DNA from: Malus domestica
Lineage: Eukaryota > Streptophyta > Magnoliopsida > Rosales > Rosaceae
Assembly: GCF_042453785.1 (NCBI RefSeq)
Contig: NC_091673.1
Span: forward strand, 22,992,501-23,056,500
Length of the DNA: 64,000 nt
Reading direction: 5' to 3'
The translations under genes were made by a program, and so were the position numbers. How positions within the stretch are numbered: position 1 is the stretch's first letter; each line of letters starts with the position of its first letter. Positions 23,016-34,661 of the stretch are shown here, one piece after another. The notes under the pieces are model-generated. The model made no database searches and was not told the DNA's origin. It saw only the letters and a program-made list of their open reading frames with translations.

Positions 23016-25309
23016 ATCATTTCTGTCTAAGGGAAAAAATAATTTTTTCCAAGTTGAAAATTATATTCATTAATCACCAAAAAGCTAGCTAATAAATCAA
23101 TCTAATATATCGCATGAACTTATCACAGAAATGTTCTCTTGGTCACTAACCCTTGGAATTGATATCAAGGGTTGAGATTAAAACATTAAAAGCACATCCA
23201 ATTTATTATCCACCCTTGATATATAGTCCATTGGTAGGTGACCATAAATTCTTGGTCACCAGGTTAGCAATAGAATTGGACTCAAGCTTATCATGTTCAC
23301 ATGGCACGGACCCAGGACTTCACAATGTGGTGGGCTGAGCCTTGGAACTAAATAAGAGAATGGAAGAGAGAGGGCTGAAATGAGAGGCAAAACGAAAAAG
23401 AAATTTCCTTGAAATGGGATGGGACTATCACACACCCAAGCCACCGCCTTTGACCATGCCTCGTTTACATCTAAAAATTAGAATTAAGAGAATAGCAAAA
23501 AACTTACTAGCTTGAAGTTTTTAACGTGTTATTTTTATTTTAATTGAAGTACTTACCTTAGGCCCAATAAAATTGATTCCATGTTCTTTGCACATTTCAA
23601 CAAATGATGCATTCTCAGAAAGGAAACCATATCCTGGATGCAACATTGTACATTTCCGACTGATGGCAGCAGATAAAACATTTGGAACAACTAAGTACCT
23701 GCAGAAAGACATATCAAAATGGCCAAGCTTAATCATTATCATCTGTAACAGAAGCTGGGACAAAAATTTATTATCGTATTAACATAAAGAATGTAGTTCA
23801 CAGGTAGAGTAGTAAAACAAGGCAGGCCGGCTTGAGCATGGCACAATTCAAATGGGCATGGAAGGGCTAGGTCACATCCTATGTTGTGCCATGCCAAGCA
23901 AAAGGCATGAGGCATTTAAAACCATTAGTCCATTACTGCAAGAATCTTTGTTTTCAGTTTCTTTATTTCACATCTTTACAAACAATGATTATCTATCCGT
24001 GATGTTACTATGTGTTTTACTTTCACATCTTTATAAGCAATGATTATCTATCCGTGATGTTATTATGTGTTTTACTTTCATCCTCGACTTCTTTCCAACA
24101 GAAAAAAAATAATAATAATCACATATTTGTAATCTTGCTAGCCACATCTTAGTAATTAAGATAACTTTATAATTGGTACTAAGTGAGATACAAAAAGAAT
24201 TGTAATGAATGATCAGATCACTCTTCCGTAATTACTGTACATTGAATAATTAAAAAAAGATATCATGGTTCCTTTCGGATTCCTAACTCATAAACTTAAA
24301 TGGTTTTCAGAAAGGATTCATTTGTGATAGTTACAATGTTGGTTTTTGGGGGGGGGGGAGACAAAGAACAACGTAACAAAATTTAACTGATCGACCACTT
24401 ACGATTGACTGCTTGCTGCTTCACCAATACAAACTGATTCGTCAGCCAATTTCACATGAAGTGCATCCTTGTCTATTGTTGAGTAAACAGCCACACAAGG
24501 TATTCCCATCTCATGGGCTGTTCGAATAACGCGAACAGCAATTTCCCCTCTATTTGCCACCAGAATTTTTTCAGCATGACATGTAGCATGAAGAGCTCCC
24601 CCATGCTTTCTGGATTTAACACTAACTTGAGCACCCTGAACTCTCTGCCTTAAAAAGTTGACTTTATTTCCCACCATAAAGCTACATTGAGAACTGCGGA
24701 TCTCTCTAGTTCTCCCAAAAAATAAGCCCTTTCATTGACAGAAGAAAACGAAAACCAAATGTAAAGGAAAATGTGAATAAACAACAAATTAAGTATGGAG
24801 ATTATAACAGAAGCATTAAGGTACAGGATTCTGAAGACATTAAACAAGCAGACCTTTGTTTTGTAATGCTATTTATCTAGGAATTCCAATACGTTAACCT
24901 AATTAGTTAGAATCTTTCACTTAATATCTGTTTTACTGCATTGAACAAACAAAGGTAAAGTTTTGAGCTTTTCTACAAAACTGAAGATATAAAAGGTAAT
25001 TATCTACCAAGACATGTTCTTCAGTCCATATAAGAACCTAAACCAAACCTCAAGCTAAGTAAAACACATTTGAAAAGTCGATCCGTTTCAACATATAGAA
25101 AGCTTGCATCAACCTTGAATAATTCACTATCACACCAATCATATCGGGATTAAGATCAATTGATTAGCCACTCTAATTCCAACAAATTAGAACACCACAT
25201 GGCATATGAAACCCAGACCCAATTCAAAAAAATGAAATAAGCAAAGGGTAACAGCGGTACTCACCGGAGTTGGCGTGACAGTCTTGCAGATGGGCATTGT
25301 GGCGTCCAT
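19448..25309 (-). CDS. CAC2: Biotin carboxylase subunit of plastid acetyl-CoA carboxylase, 15 coding exons
   Basis: Catalyses ATP- and bicarbonate-dependent carboxylation of biotin on BCCP, the first half-reaction of the heteromeric plastid ACCase that makes malonyl-CoA for fatty acids. Coding exons: 25309-25265, 24728-24403, 23698-23557, 22605-22507, 22402-22346, 21814-21743, 21483-21394, 21266-21207, 21033-20848, 20756-20664, 20585-20504, 20245-20139, 20041-19966, 19697-19588, 19486-19448. All have GT-AG borders, and the phases add to 1584 nt (527 aa); plant family members are about 530-540 aa. Residues 1-66 look like a plastid transit peptide; the mature start is near [15 protein letters not shown]. 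Visible motifs are [13 protein letters not shown], the glycine-rich ATP loop [25 protein letters not shown], and [17 protein letters not shown] with the Glu, Asn and Arg of the active site. No breaks or missing catalytic residues were seen. The C-terminus ends PAAAAKN. Confidence 0.97.
22771..22966. mobile_element. 196-bp palindromic MITE in biotin carboxylase intron 3
   Basis: TTAAGGGGAGGGATCCCCAT at 22771 and its near-perfect reverse complement ending at 22966 bracket arms of about 65 bp, continuing with ACACGCTCCCCACCGTT. TTAA lies at both ends and may be the target duplication, or the outermost palindromic bases. The centre holds GGTTGAGATTAAAACACAGG. It sits between coding exons 3 and 4 and away from splice sites. 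Confidence 0.85.
22977..23014. repeat. (TA)n(TG)n microsatellite
   Basis: TATATATA followed by about 13 TG repeats immediately beside the intronic MITE. Confidence 0.9.
23966..24075. repeat. 55-bp tandem duplication in biotin carboxylase intron 2
   Basis: TTTCACATCTTTACAAACAA at 23966 and TTTCACATCTTTATAAGCAA at 24021 head two adjacent 55-bp units with a few differences. Non-coding. Confidence 0.85.
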
Positions 25310-25654
25310 TTTCGAAACAAAGCGACCTGAGTTACACCAAATAAACAAAACCAAATACCTCAGTCACCGCCATTGCAGAACAACAACAAAAAACAGTATA
25401 ATTTGTTAGAAATTGTAAAACTCTTTCGACAAAATCGAGCAGAAGCTAAGGAGGAATCAACCATTCGCAATTTCGCATGATTGTAATTCTATCATAGAAA
25501 GAGACCACAATCCAAAAAATGGGAAGTTGCTGCCATTTCGAAACGATTCAAATGCTATAAATTTGAAACTGGTACAGGGAAATACCTTGCTGAATTGGCC
25601 CAGATCAGGATCAGATTGAATGAAGAAGAAGAAAAGGAAGCCTCTTTGGTACCC

Positions 25655-25717
<63 letters not shown>

Positions 25718-25720
25718 GAA
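25310..25720 (-). promoter_or_regulatory. 5' leader and leader intron of the biotin carboxylase gene
   Basis: Upstream of the ATG at 25309, a short leader exon ends at 25326 (acceptor TAACTCAG|GTCGC). A leader intron runs from 25585 to 25327 (donor GCAAG|GTATTT at 25586). The outer leader exon contains a (CT)n tract on the coding strand, 25713-25661, and a TTTATATC TATA-like element lies just beyond, near 25740. CT-rich leaders and leader introns are common in well-expressed plant genes. The exact transcription start is not visible. Confidence 0.6.
25661..25713. repeat. (GA)n / (CT)n microsatellite in the leader
   Basis: About 26 uninterrupted GA repeats on the + strand, transcribed as (CU)n in the presumed biotin carboxylase 5' leader. 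Confidence 0.95.
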
Positions 25721-26211
25721 GGTGGGAAGGTCCGAGGGTAGATATAAAGAGAGTAGAGTTGTCGATAAAAACGAGGGGAGCGAGTGATTGAAATCTCCGC
25801 CCACAAGGAAATGGGAAAAGTACCGCCAGCCCTGACAGCCGCCGCCCTCCCCCTTCCCCGGCGGCCACTCCACTCTCTATCCATAATCCTCAAAACGAGA
25901 TATAAAACGAAAAGCAAAACATTAAATCGAATTCACAGACTAACCTTACAATGAGTTTAGGTTACTGTTGTTGCTGTTGACAATGCCAAATTGCCAATGA
26001 AGAAGAAGGAGTGTGGGCCGAGCTGGGCGGTGAAGGGAGGAAGAGGAGTGGAGGACGGCTGACGGAGGAGAGCTAGTTAGATTGCACGGCTACTACACAG
26101 CCACTGCGGTGGCGGTGTTCCGATGCCGTGAAGGTGTACTTAAAACACTTACTAGTAAGTCCACACAACAATCACTAACAAGTGGATTAGCAAGTCATGT
26201 GTAATGTGTTA
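25721..26211. promoter_or_regulatory. Biotin carboxylase promoter region (- strand)
   Basis: GC-rich patches (25800-25870, 26010-26120) and AT-rich sequence up to the insertion site of the 1.83-kb element at 26212. No defined operator-like sites can be named from sequence alone. Confidence 0.35.
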
Positions 26212-28045
26212 CAAGATATAAAATATCGATGATATCGTAGTCCAAAAACACGGAAATATCAATGGAAATATCGGGATTTTATCGATATCCATAAAAATAA
26301 TATGGAAACCACGGAAATTGTAAGAAAAACTTGGAAATTTTTATTGAAACTTTGCAGGATGTTTATTTAGTCAATTATCTATTAGTTTATCACAAAAAAT
26401 TGGAAGGAAATGCATTGCATGATGAATTTAACTGATTTAAGTTGATTATATAGCGAGCTAGCAAACATTATGAGTATAGAAAATATGTAGTAATTAATGA
26501 AAGAAGTTTAAACACACCATAATCATTTGTATATAATGAATTAGTAAAAAAAGAATTCAAAACAAAACCATATATATAAATATTTTAGCATATTTTCACA
26601 AAAACATAAGTGATATTTTAGCATATTTTAGCATATTTTCATAATAAAAGAATGATAAAATGCAAAAAAAGTATCCAACAAACAAGTCCAAAATTTAAAA
26701 ACACATAATTTTGAGATAATTGATTTTACATCCTACTTTAACAAAAACGAACGCCTAAGACAAAGAAACTAAAAGAAAGGAAAAACATAAAAGAAACAAA
26801 TAAATTAAAATAAACAAATAATAAAACAAAAAGAAAAAAAAAAGAAAAAGGAAAGGGCTCACCTGGATTCGAAATCAAGACCTAGAGCCATGGAAAAAAC
26901 GCATCAAAAAGAAAGAAAAATTTGATGGGCACAAGGGTTCGAATTGGAGAACTTGGGGATTGTGAGGACATGTTGACCAACACGTCCAAGCCCACACCGG
27001 TGTCAATTTTTAGCAACAACTATAATATATGCGAATTTAGCAGCTTATGTTCATTTCAGAAAAAAAAAACCCTAGCACTTTCTGTCTTGCCTCGAGCCCA
27101 GAGCCCCAAATGGCTCTTTGTCTTTCCGTGTCAGACTTTTCCCATTCAACAAACATGGCATGCACACATGTCATGCATCCATGTGGTGAACTTCTTAGGA
27201 TTCCAAAATAAAGGCTAAGATGTGCCCCATTTTTCCCATTTCTGATTACCTTTTAGAAATCCTAGGCCTCTCTCAGAGATATCTCTCAATAATTCAAGGA
27301 CCTCCTTTCATTTCACTCGGCCCTCTCTTCCCATTTCTCTCAGACCTCTCTCTCTTTAAGATCAAAAAAAAAAAACAAATAGCTCTCGTCGGCGCCGTCT
27401 CTCTCTCGAAACTCTCATCTCTCTCCTTTCTCTCTGCACCGAGACCCACATACACACACGCACACCATCGCACCTGTTTGAGGAAGACACCCATCGTCAT
27501 CAGCAACCTTGTCTTTCTCCCTCTCATTCTCGTCTTTGCAATTCGGCGACACAGGAACCCTCCGGCGAGTTTCTTGAATTTCTCCGGTTAGGTAAGCTTT
27601 GGTTTTACCTCATTCTGTTCTAGATTGAAGCTTAGATGTGAAATTTAAGTTTTATCTCGTGTTTTTGCAAGGTTTTTGGGACGAAATCGGCTCGGGAATA
27701 GGCACACCCATCTCCGGCAAGGCCGTGGGTGTCAACGAACTTTCCGAACACCTCCGACCGTTTCACGGCAAACGGAAGTTATAAAAACATTCCTCTCGTC
27801 TTGTATTTCATTTTGATACCTAGATCGGAGTCTAGGGTGCTCTTTTACAGTCGGCCGGAGCTGTAGAAGCTCCGGCGTTCTTCTCCGATTCGCACATCTC
27901 CAAAATATCGCGATATTGTCGATATTATCGATAATGTCGCGATATTTTGACGAAAGCTCAGTGGATAAGTATTAAAATATCGGTAACTCAAAAAACTGAT
28001 ATTATCGATGAAATATCGCCGATAATATCGGCATTTCATACCTTG
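26212..28045. mobile_element. 1.83-kb non-autonomous TIR element with ATATCG-rich ends
   Basis: The left end CAAGATATAAAATATCGATG and the reverse complement of the right end, CAAGGTATGAAATGCCGATA, are inverted repeats. TGTGTTA (or TGTGTTAC) occurs on both sides (26205-26211/12 and 28046-28052/53), a 7-8 bp target duplication that best fits hAT-like insertion. Both subterminal regions are crowded with ATATCG and TATCGATA motifs. The interior has a CT-rich, leader-like block (27220-27600) and a donor-like TTAG|GTAAGC near 27590, but no transposase. It lies upstream of the biotin carboxylase promoter. Confidence 0.7.
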
Positions 28046-28165
28046 TGTGTTACCATATAAGTGAACGACATGTGTCGCAATGTAAAATGGGCACGTAGAG
28101 TATATATCATATTAACAAAACAAAATTATTATATACAAATTATCTATTCTAAAATTGAGGAAGGC

Positions 28166-28192
28166 TTTGACTGTAGCTTAGCTACAGTCAAA
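28166..28192. repeat. 12-bp perfect stem-loop near the Helitron 5' end
   Basis: TTTGACTGTAGC, loop TTA, GCTACAGTCAAA. It begins 24 nt inside the Helitron 5' terminus, a place where some Helitron families carry subterminal inverted repeats. Confidence 0.9.
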
Positions 28193-28860
28193 ATTTTCCC
28201 CCTTGATTTTGCTGTATTTACACACTGCTGCCACCAAATCTGTGTTGGGCTGGGGTAATTACTAAAAGTTAAGAGGGTAATATTGTCCGTAGGTGCCCTA
28301 GGCCTATTTTGGGTTGCTGGTTTTGGGCCAGGTGTGGGCTTCGGAAGTGGGTTGTCCAATGTGTTGGGCTGCGTTGCACAGAAAGAGTCAAAATGACTCT
28401 TTTGCCCTCTTCAAACCAGATCTAACGGACAGGATCTGGAGGCACTTTAGTCATTCTGTGTTTAGGGGTGGTTGCTGTCGATGTCGTCAGAGGCATGGTT
28501 GTCAGAGGGGTTGATGGGTTGCAGGTAGAAAGAGAGTTGACGAGAGGGGTTCCGGGTGGACAGAGTAGGGTTTGGGTGCGGGATTACAGGGAGAGAAGGT
28601 GAGAGGGTGGGTGCGATCATGTTCGATTTGGGGGTAAGGTTTTGGGAAAGGGACGCGTGTTTGCTGCAGAGAGAGGGGGAGGTATGGTTTGCCCAAGGGG
28701 TGGGGTTGTGGGGAAGGAGGTGTAGGTTGAGGTGCGGGTGTAGGGTTGGTTATTTCCACACCAAAAATCATCATCCTCTTTTCAGTAAATAGAATTAGTA
28801 CTAGCTGAACAGAGTTCCTCTCTGCAACTCCTCCTCCATTACTGCATTCGAATTTTCTAC

Positions 28861-29600
28861 AATGGTGAGTAATTCAAACGCTTCTTTTGTTCGATCGTGT
28901 TTATTTAATTTAATTTGAATTCTTTCCGATTTTGTTTTCGGTGTATGGTTTATGAATTTCCATGTTTTCGGTATTTATATGCAGCTGATTGCTTTCCTCG
29001 CTTTTTATCCATACCGTTTGGTTCAAAGAATGAAAACACGCATTGACCTGAGAAATCTTAAGAGTTGTTTACAAATTAGTAATTAACTTTGTAGTGTGGA
29101 TTGCTGGTGTTTTGTTATACTCTATACAAAGGCTCTTGATTGTTCCTAATGGTTCTCTTGCCTAATAATCAGGTGAACATAAAGGTTTATGTGGATTTAC
29201 GTGTTGGTGATGTTATCCGTTTTGGGCTGTGTGAGTATCTCCTTATCTTAACTCTCACTCTGCAACGCGATTGACCATTTCTTCGATCTCTGTTTCGTTT
29301 TCTCTTCAATCCTGCTTTGCAATCTCCTTTGTTCACCCCACCTTCTCATCTCCGTTGGTATTTCCACCAACCAATGAAGAGCCCGGAGTTTGAACATGAA
29401 ATGGCCAGGAGGCCGCCCAGTGCAAGGTAGCTTTTCTTTTTTTTACTTTTCTGGCTGAAATGTCTATGTGGGTTTGACCTAATTACTGCAATTGATAAAT
29501 TATTGGTTTTGGTTGATGGTTTACCTTGCGTTGGGTTTTTCTTATGGGTTTTGCTTGCATTTGGTTTTGGCAGGTATATTTGATCTCCCTTGCACACCTC
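28861..29600 (+). pseudogene. Exon-like fragments inside the Helitron
   Basis: A leader-like stretch ends in CTACAATG|GTGAGTAATTC (ATG directly followed by a donor, 28861-28863). After an intron comes ATCAG|GTGAACATAAAGGTT (29173), reading MVNIKVYVDLRVGDVIRFG if spliced. Genes with ATG|intron|GTGAAC organisation include plant ribosomal protein L36a/L44 (MVN start), but the sequence after Asn does not match that protein. A further short exon-like piece with ATGAAGAGCCCGGAG lies at 29373-29428. These are best read as captured, decayed gene fragments. Identity is uncertain. Confidence 0.35.
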
Positions 29601-32130
29601 GCCTTCTCATCGTCGACGCACACCTTACCAGAACTTGAATCAATGGTAACATATAAATTGTATAAATTGTATGGATTGCAGGCCTATTTTAATCTTCGTT
29701 AACGAAATTAGCGTTTAAGTTGAATAATTCATACTCTTTTGATATTGGAAATTAGGATCTGATTTCTCAATCCTATGCTTCTTTGCTGTATAAGATGAGT
29801 TTGGTTATATTACTAAAAAACGGGATATTTTTTTTTCAGTGAGAAAGTGAAAATCCCTAGCCTTTAGATTTTCAAGTATTTTGTCAGCAATAATAATTTG
29901 TTTTTTCAGCTTTATATGTGTGTCTGTCTCCAAATATGAGGATCTCTTAATTTGCTTATGTAGCTTTTGTGATATGATGATCTCTTAATTTGCTTTTGCA
30001 TATCTTCTTTGCTTCCTCTGCTAGCTCTATATGTGATTCTATCTCCAAAAAATTATTCCATATTTCCTATTTTTATAGGAACCAAATCATTGAATACACA
30101 TGGAAAATTAAAAGGGTTTTAGTTTTTGGATTGGTTTAAATTTTGTTGTTGTTATTGGTTGTATTGCTGTCAAATATTTGATGGGAAGTTTGAAATGGAG
30201 AACTTGGTTGATTGGGACAGAGAGAATCCGAGAGCTGTAGACTCTGATTTACTGGCTTCGCAATGGAGAAGTTATTTCTCGGTTCACTTCCCCAGCGTAA
30301 ACCAACTTCTCTGTTCAGTTCTCAGATATGAGGTTTCTGAGCTACCTCTTTTCTGGAATGAAACATTTGAATAGTACCCACGGGGATATCCCATTAATTA
30401 GGTCAGTTTTTGTTTAATTGGGATTCTTAAATTTGATATTAGAGATTTTAATTTGATTGGGTTTTGGATTGCATTGTACACTGTTTCGGGTATCTTTAGC
30501 AAAATAGGATCTTTTTTTGGGGATTCTAGAAGTTCAGTTGAACGCTAATATTAAAATTCTAACCCCGGTGGTGCCTCTCTCTATTTGAGTTTGAGTTGGG
30601 GATGGTGGACAATGAGCAATTTGGAGATTTATCGTAGTGCAATTTGTCATTTCCACGGACCACCTATAATACTGGCTTACATTTTTCTTCTTTTTTCTTT
30701 GCCTATAGTAATATTATTGTTTATTTCCAAGATTTGAGTTTGTCATTCAGAAGAGATGCTTCATTCAGAAAATTGAAATTTCCCAAATATTTGTTAATAG
30801 TTGTATCCCTTGCAGAAGGATTTAATTTTCTTGGATGTCTACTTTTGAGCTTTAAGTTTTCATGTATCCAGCATTACTAGACCAAAAAAAGCGCAGTGTC
30901 GTGGAGTAATTAGGACTGTTTATGTTCCTTTTTTATTTTATTTTTTATGTTGAATTGACAAGTGGTTTTAAATAATGGATAATTTTTTTACTGGATTTAG
31001 TTTCTGTGTTTGGCTTGAGAGTAAATTCAGAGAGCTAAAATGCTGTAAAGTTTGAATATTTACGTTTAATGTTGTATTGGGTTTGGATTAATTTTGTTTG
31101 TTTGATATTAGAAATTGAGTGATAGGGAATTTGCGCTCTTCTCCCTTTTGAATAGGGTTTAACTCATTTCTCATTTTCTGTTTGGTTTTCGAGAAAATCG
31201 AGGGAAAAAAGATAGAAGATTAATGAATTCACTGAATTGAGTGCTTTAAGTCCATTTATGATTGAAGTTATTCCGTTTGCTTTCATTTCTGTTTTTGTTC
31301 TTTTGGGTTTCGAGCACATTGAGGATGGTAAAATCAATTATTTTGATTTTGGAAGTCTACTTTGTTTTTCAGCTTTAGTGCTTGGGAGAAGCAAAAATGT
31401 GATTTCATGTATGGTGGTTGTATTTGTCTGTTATTTGAAAGGAATTCAAACAGAGATAGAAGGGAGAGGGTAGGTTTGTTGTCAGTGAAATTGAAGGATG
31501 GTCTGATGTATCCTTGCAAGTGAACTATATGCTTGCACACCCTCATCCAATGGAACCTGTAACTGATAACTGCAGGTTTATCCTAATTCTCACTAAACTG
31601 GAGCATATCTTTATTGGACTCGTGTTAAAACATCATGCGCCTACATTACTCTCAATAAGATTCCTTTACATTAAGTTTATTGAGCAGTATAATCTTATTT
31701 AAGTTTTAATTGTGCATTTTGATTTGTATCTAGGGTGACTGAATGTTACTTGTTTTGCAGATATTTTGTTCTACGTGTAGAGGGGAACATTGGTGGGCTT
31801 ATATACTTTCTAACCGTTGCAATCTCTAATGATTTAGTGAATCCTATTATCCTATTGTTGGAACAATTCAAAGAGTGTTTTAGCTTGTATTTCCCTTCGT
31901 TATTGGCTCCTAAGATAGATTTCCCCCCTTACCCAGTTCACTGTTGTGCATTTGACCTATAATCATACATGGGAGATATTGGGTGAAAAATTGTAAAAGG
32001 ATGTTTTGAGAATCATCTAGAGAATACCTCTTTAATTCTCACTTTCTCCTTAAGAGTTGTAGTTTTGGGCAGTGCGATGGTGAGATATTTTTAAATTCGT
32101 TCCAATTATAGTAAAAGGTAGCATGCTTTT
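29601..32130. other. Helitron interior, no identifiable gene
   Basis: AT-rich with short open frames of 60-80 codons that lack family motifs. GATGGGAAGTTTGAAATGGA at 30180 begins a 60-codon stretch that looks protein-like but has no partner exons that I can recognise. Confidence 0.3.
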
Positions 32131-32138
32131 CTTCCCGT

Positions 32139-32255
32139 GGTTCACCCATCTCTTGGTTATTTAAATTCTCATCAGCTCGGTTCACCCATCTCTTGGTTAT
32201 TTAAATACTTATCAGCTCGATTCCCTCATCTTTTGGTCATTCAAATTCTTTAGAG
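32139..32255. repeat. 40-bp tandem repeat, three units
   Basis: Units starting GGTTCACCCATCTCTTGGTT at 32139 and 32179, and GATTCCCTCATCTTTTGGTC at 32219, 40 bp apart. Located near the 3' end of the Helitron. Confidence 0.85.
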
Positions 32256-32474
32256 ATGCCTGTATTGATTTGTGATTTTGTTGGATTTACTCTGGTGAAA
32301 TGTGTGTTATCTGCATTGGTGCATTTTAGGGCGTGACTCCATTCGTACCATCTTTGTAGTGCATCTTTCTGTGCAAATTATTCATACCTGTTGTGGCTAA
32401 GGTTTTAAAACCCGCAGCAAAGCGCGGGCAATTTTTCTAGTATCACACTAGACTATTATATTCACAATAGAACG

Positions 32475-33116
32475 TAGGGGTGGAAAAAATTCCCCAAAAT
32501 CCCAAACCAAACCGAAAAAATCCTGATCCCAAACCAAAAATTTCCCAAACCGAAATTTCGGTATGGGATTCAGGATTGGCTTCTCGATATTTCGGGAATC
32601 CCATACCGAACCGAAAATATATAATATTAATTATTATATATATATATATATATTATTCTTTTATAATTGATGCTAGTAGTTTCTAATTCATACTCCGCAA
32701 CCTGGAATGTCCTACATCTTGCATATTTTTCATGTTCTGTTTGATATTCATTTGGATTTTATTATTGTTGCTGCCATGACTGATGATTTCAGAAGGCTTG
32801 ATTCTTTTGTCTCTTAACAGATTGCAAAAAGGATTAAATTAATTTGAATTTTGACTCTGATAAAAACAGTAAGGCATGCCAGTTTTAGATTAAATGGTAG
32901 TGTGAATGAAATGACATTCCTAGTTCATGAATGTGTTCTTGAATTATATATTTGAACAACAATTCATAATTTCATATTTCAATTTGGGATTCCCGATTTG
33001 TCCCGAAATCCCGAAAATTTGGTTTGGGATTGGTTTTTAAATTCCCGTCCCGAAAAATTTTGGTTTGGGATTCGGGATACTAGTTTCGGTATGGTATCCC
33101 ATACTGAACCACCCTA
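32475..33116. mobile_element. 642-bp hAT-like non-autonomous element with perfect 8-bp TSD
   Basis: ATAGAACG lies at 32467-32474 and again at 33117-33124. The element starts TAGGGGTGGAAAAAATTCCC and ends CCACCCTA. Long imperfect inverted arms rich in CCCGAAATTTCGG-like motifs extend about 120 bp in from each end. An 8-bp duplication and TAGGGGTGG-type ends are hallmarks of hAT elements. There is no coding capacity. Confidence 0.9.
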
Positions 33117-33124
33117 ATAGAACG

Positions 33125-34661
33125 TAAGATATTCTGAGTTGAAGAATAATTTAATAAAAACCAAAGCAAAATCGAGAATAGTTTAACCATATGGTTGATA
33201 CCGTATACACCTAGAATAACACAATACATTTTATCTTAATCATTTTTTTCTATTTGACAAGACATTATTCTAACTGAGTCTAATTTAGATGGACAAAGAA
33301 TTTTAATTTTGATGCAAGAGGGTAGACTTACATGAAGGAGACAAAGAAAGTATGAAATAAAAGTGCTTTTGTCACAAGCATTTTAGATTTTACCTGGCAA
33401 ATTCAAAGGCTTATTTGTTTTCTGCTAATCAGGTACGCTTAAAATAAAAGAAGATATTTGAAACGTTCACAAAGCATGAAAACATTCCCCATGATGCATA
33501 AACCCCTCTATGTTTATATTTTCCTTTCGATATATATATATTGTATATGTTCATATATTTGTCCATATATATATATTTGTTTCATGCATCGCACAATTAA
33601 ATTGTTATGTGGAATTTGTGAGTCAAATTATATAAAATAAATTAGAAGCAAATATGGGTTTCCTAAACCCTAGAGGATTTTGAAAAAAAAAATGGATTGG
33701 AACTTGGGATTTTGCGGCACCACTGCCGTGGCAACACCACTGCATCACCGTGGATTGCATTGACGAGATGGACCACTTGCGCAACCCTATTTGGGTCTGC
33801 TACTACCTCGGATAGCACCAAGCCTTAGCTTGGGTCCATGTCACACGGGCCTGCAGCCCTGCCCTCTTGTCTTGGCCCACAGCATGCATGTTGCAACTTT
33901 TATGGTTGCTAGGCTTTGCAGATGCTCTGCGCTCGTATCACATGTATCCAGCCCTTGCGGCTGGGCTCTTTGTGCCACACCTACAGGCCAGCTCTTGCTG
34001 GGCCTTGCTCCCGTGCCTACCCCCTTGGTCCAACACGTCAGCCTTAATGGCTGGGCCTTTACCCCCTTACCCAGTGACCTGAAGATCACACCCGAGGCTT
34101 TTTGGGTCATGCCTTTTTACTCAAGGCACCCAACCTGAGCCCAAATTATTTTTGGGGCTATATTTTCGACCCATAATATTATTTAGCTTCTACAATCAAC
34201 CTCGTATGGCCCGATTTATTGAATTAATTAAAAGTGACCTGCAGTCCATTAATCTGATAATGAATCCAAAATTATTGGCCTGAAGATCACTTTTGGTCAT
34301 TAACGATTCAATAATTTATTTTTATACTTTGAACCGTCGCATACTTTCGTAGTAATGAAGTTCTCACACTTGAGTTCTTGAAGAACCTCAAATCCACTAT
34401 ATTCAAATTAGTATATTGCATTCTGTGTTTCTTGCAGGAACCTCTCATTATGAACTAATTGTTCATAAAACTAAATTGAACCTGTAGTTTCAAATTTAGT
34501 GCCTTTGAAACCCGAAGTTTTCATTCAAAACATACCACATGAAACCTGCAGTTTTCATGCATAAGTTAAACCAATACATGTCTATAGAACCTGTATGTTC
34601 TACGATATATGTCTATGGCTTACCATATGACTACTCATGTTTTTCCCTCTTTTTTAGGGAC
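33125..34661. other. Unassigned flank / possible copia leader
   Basis: 33125-33680 is AT-rich with TATATA runs. 33680-34140 is GC-rich with an open but unconvincing frame, and 34380-34600 has repeated GAACCTGTA/GAAACCTGCAG phrases. The latter may be the untranslated leader of the copia element that follows. The copia 5' LTR (TGTTGCAATC) was not found here. Confidence 0.35.

Larger units (their letters stand above)
28143..32440 (+). mobile_element. Complete non-autonomous Helitron (4.3 kb)
   Basis: The 5' end is TCTATTCTAAAATTGAGGAA preceded by host A (28142). The 3' end has CCCGCAGCAAAGCGCGGGC (hairpin), nine nt, then CTAG at 32437-32440 followed by host T. Insertion between A and T without target duplication, 5' TC and 3' hairpin-CTAG are the Helitron signature. 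A 12-bp perfect stem lies at 28166-28192, just inside the 5' end. No Rep/helicase ORF is present, so it depends on another copy. The interior shows exon-like pieces, suggesting captured gene DNA. The 3' end shares its hairpin sequence with the terminus at 7443. Confidence 0.75.

Noticed and set aside
25457..25917. Frames with long Ser-Leu repeats upstream of biotin carboxylase
   Set aside because: These are translations of the (GA)n microsatellite in the leader.
27894..28039. ATATCG-rich stretch considered as a CRISPR-like or operator array
   Set aside because: Motif spacing is irregular and the sequence lies within the inverted ends of a TIR element in a plant genome.
33791..34138. 115-codon frame starting MGLLLPRIAPSLSL
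   Set aside because: GC-rich repeat sequence with open frames on both strands and no motifs or splice partners; probably copia leader or another repeat.
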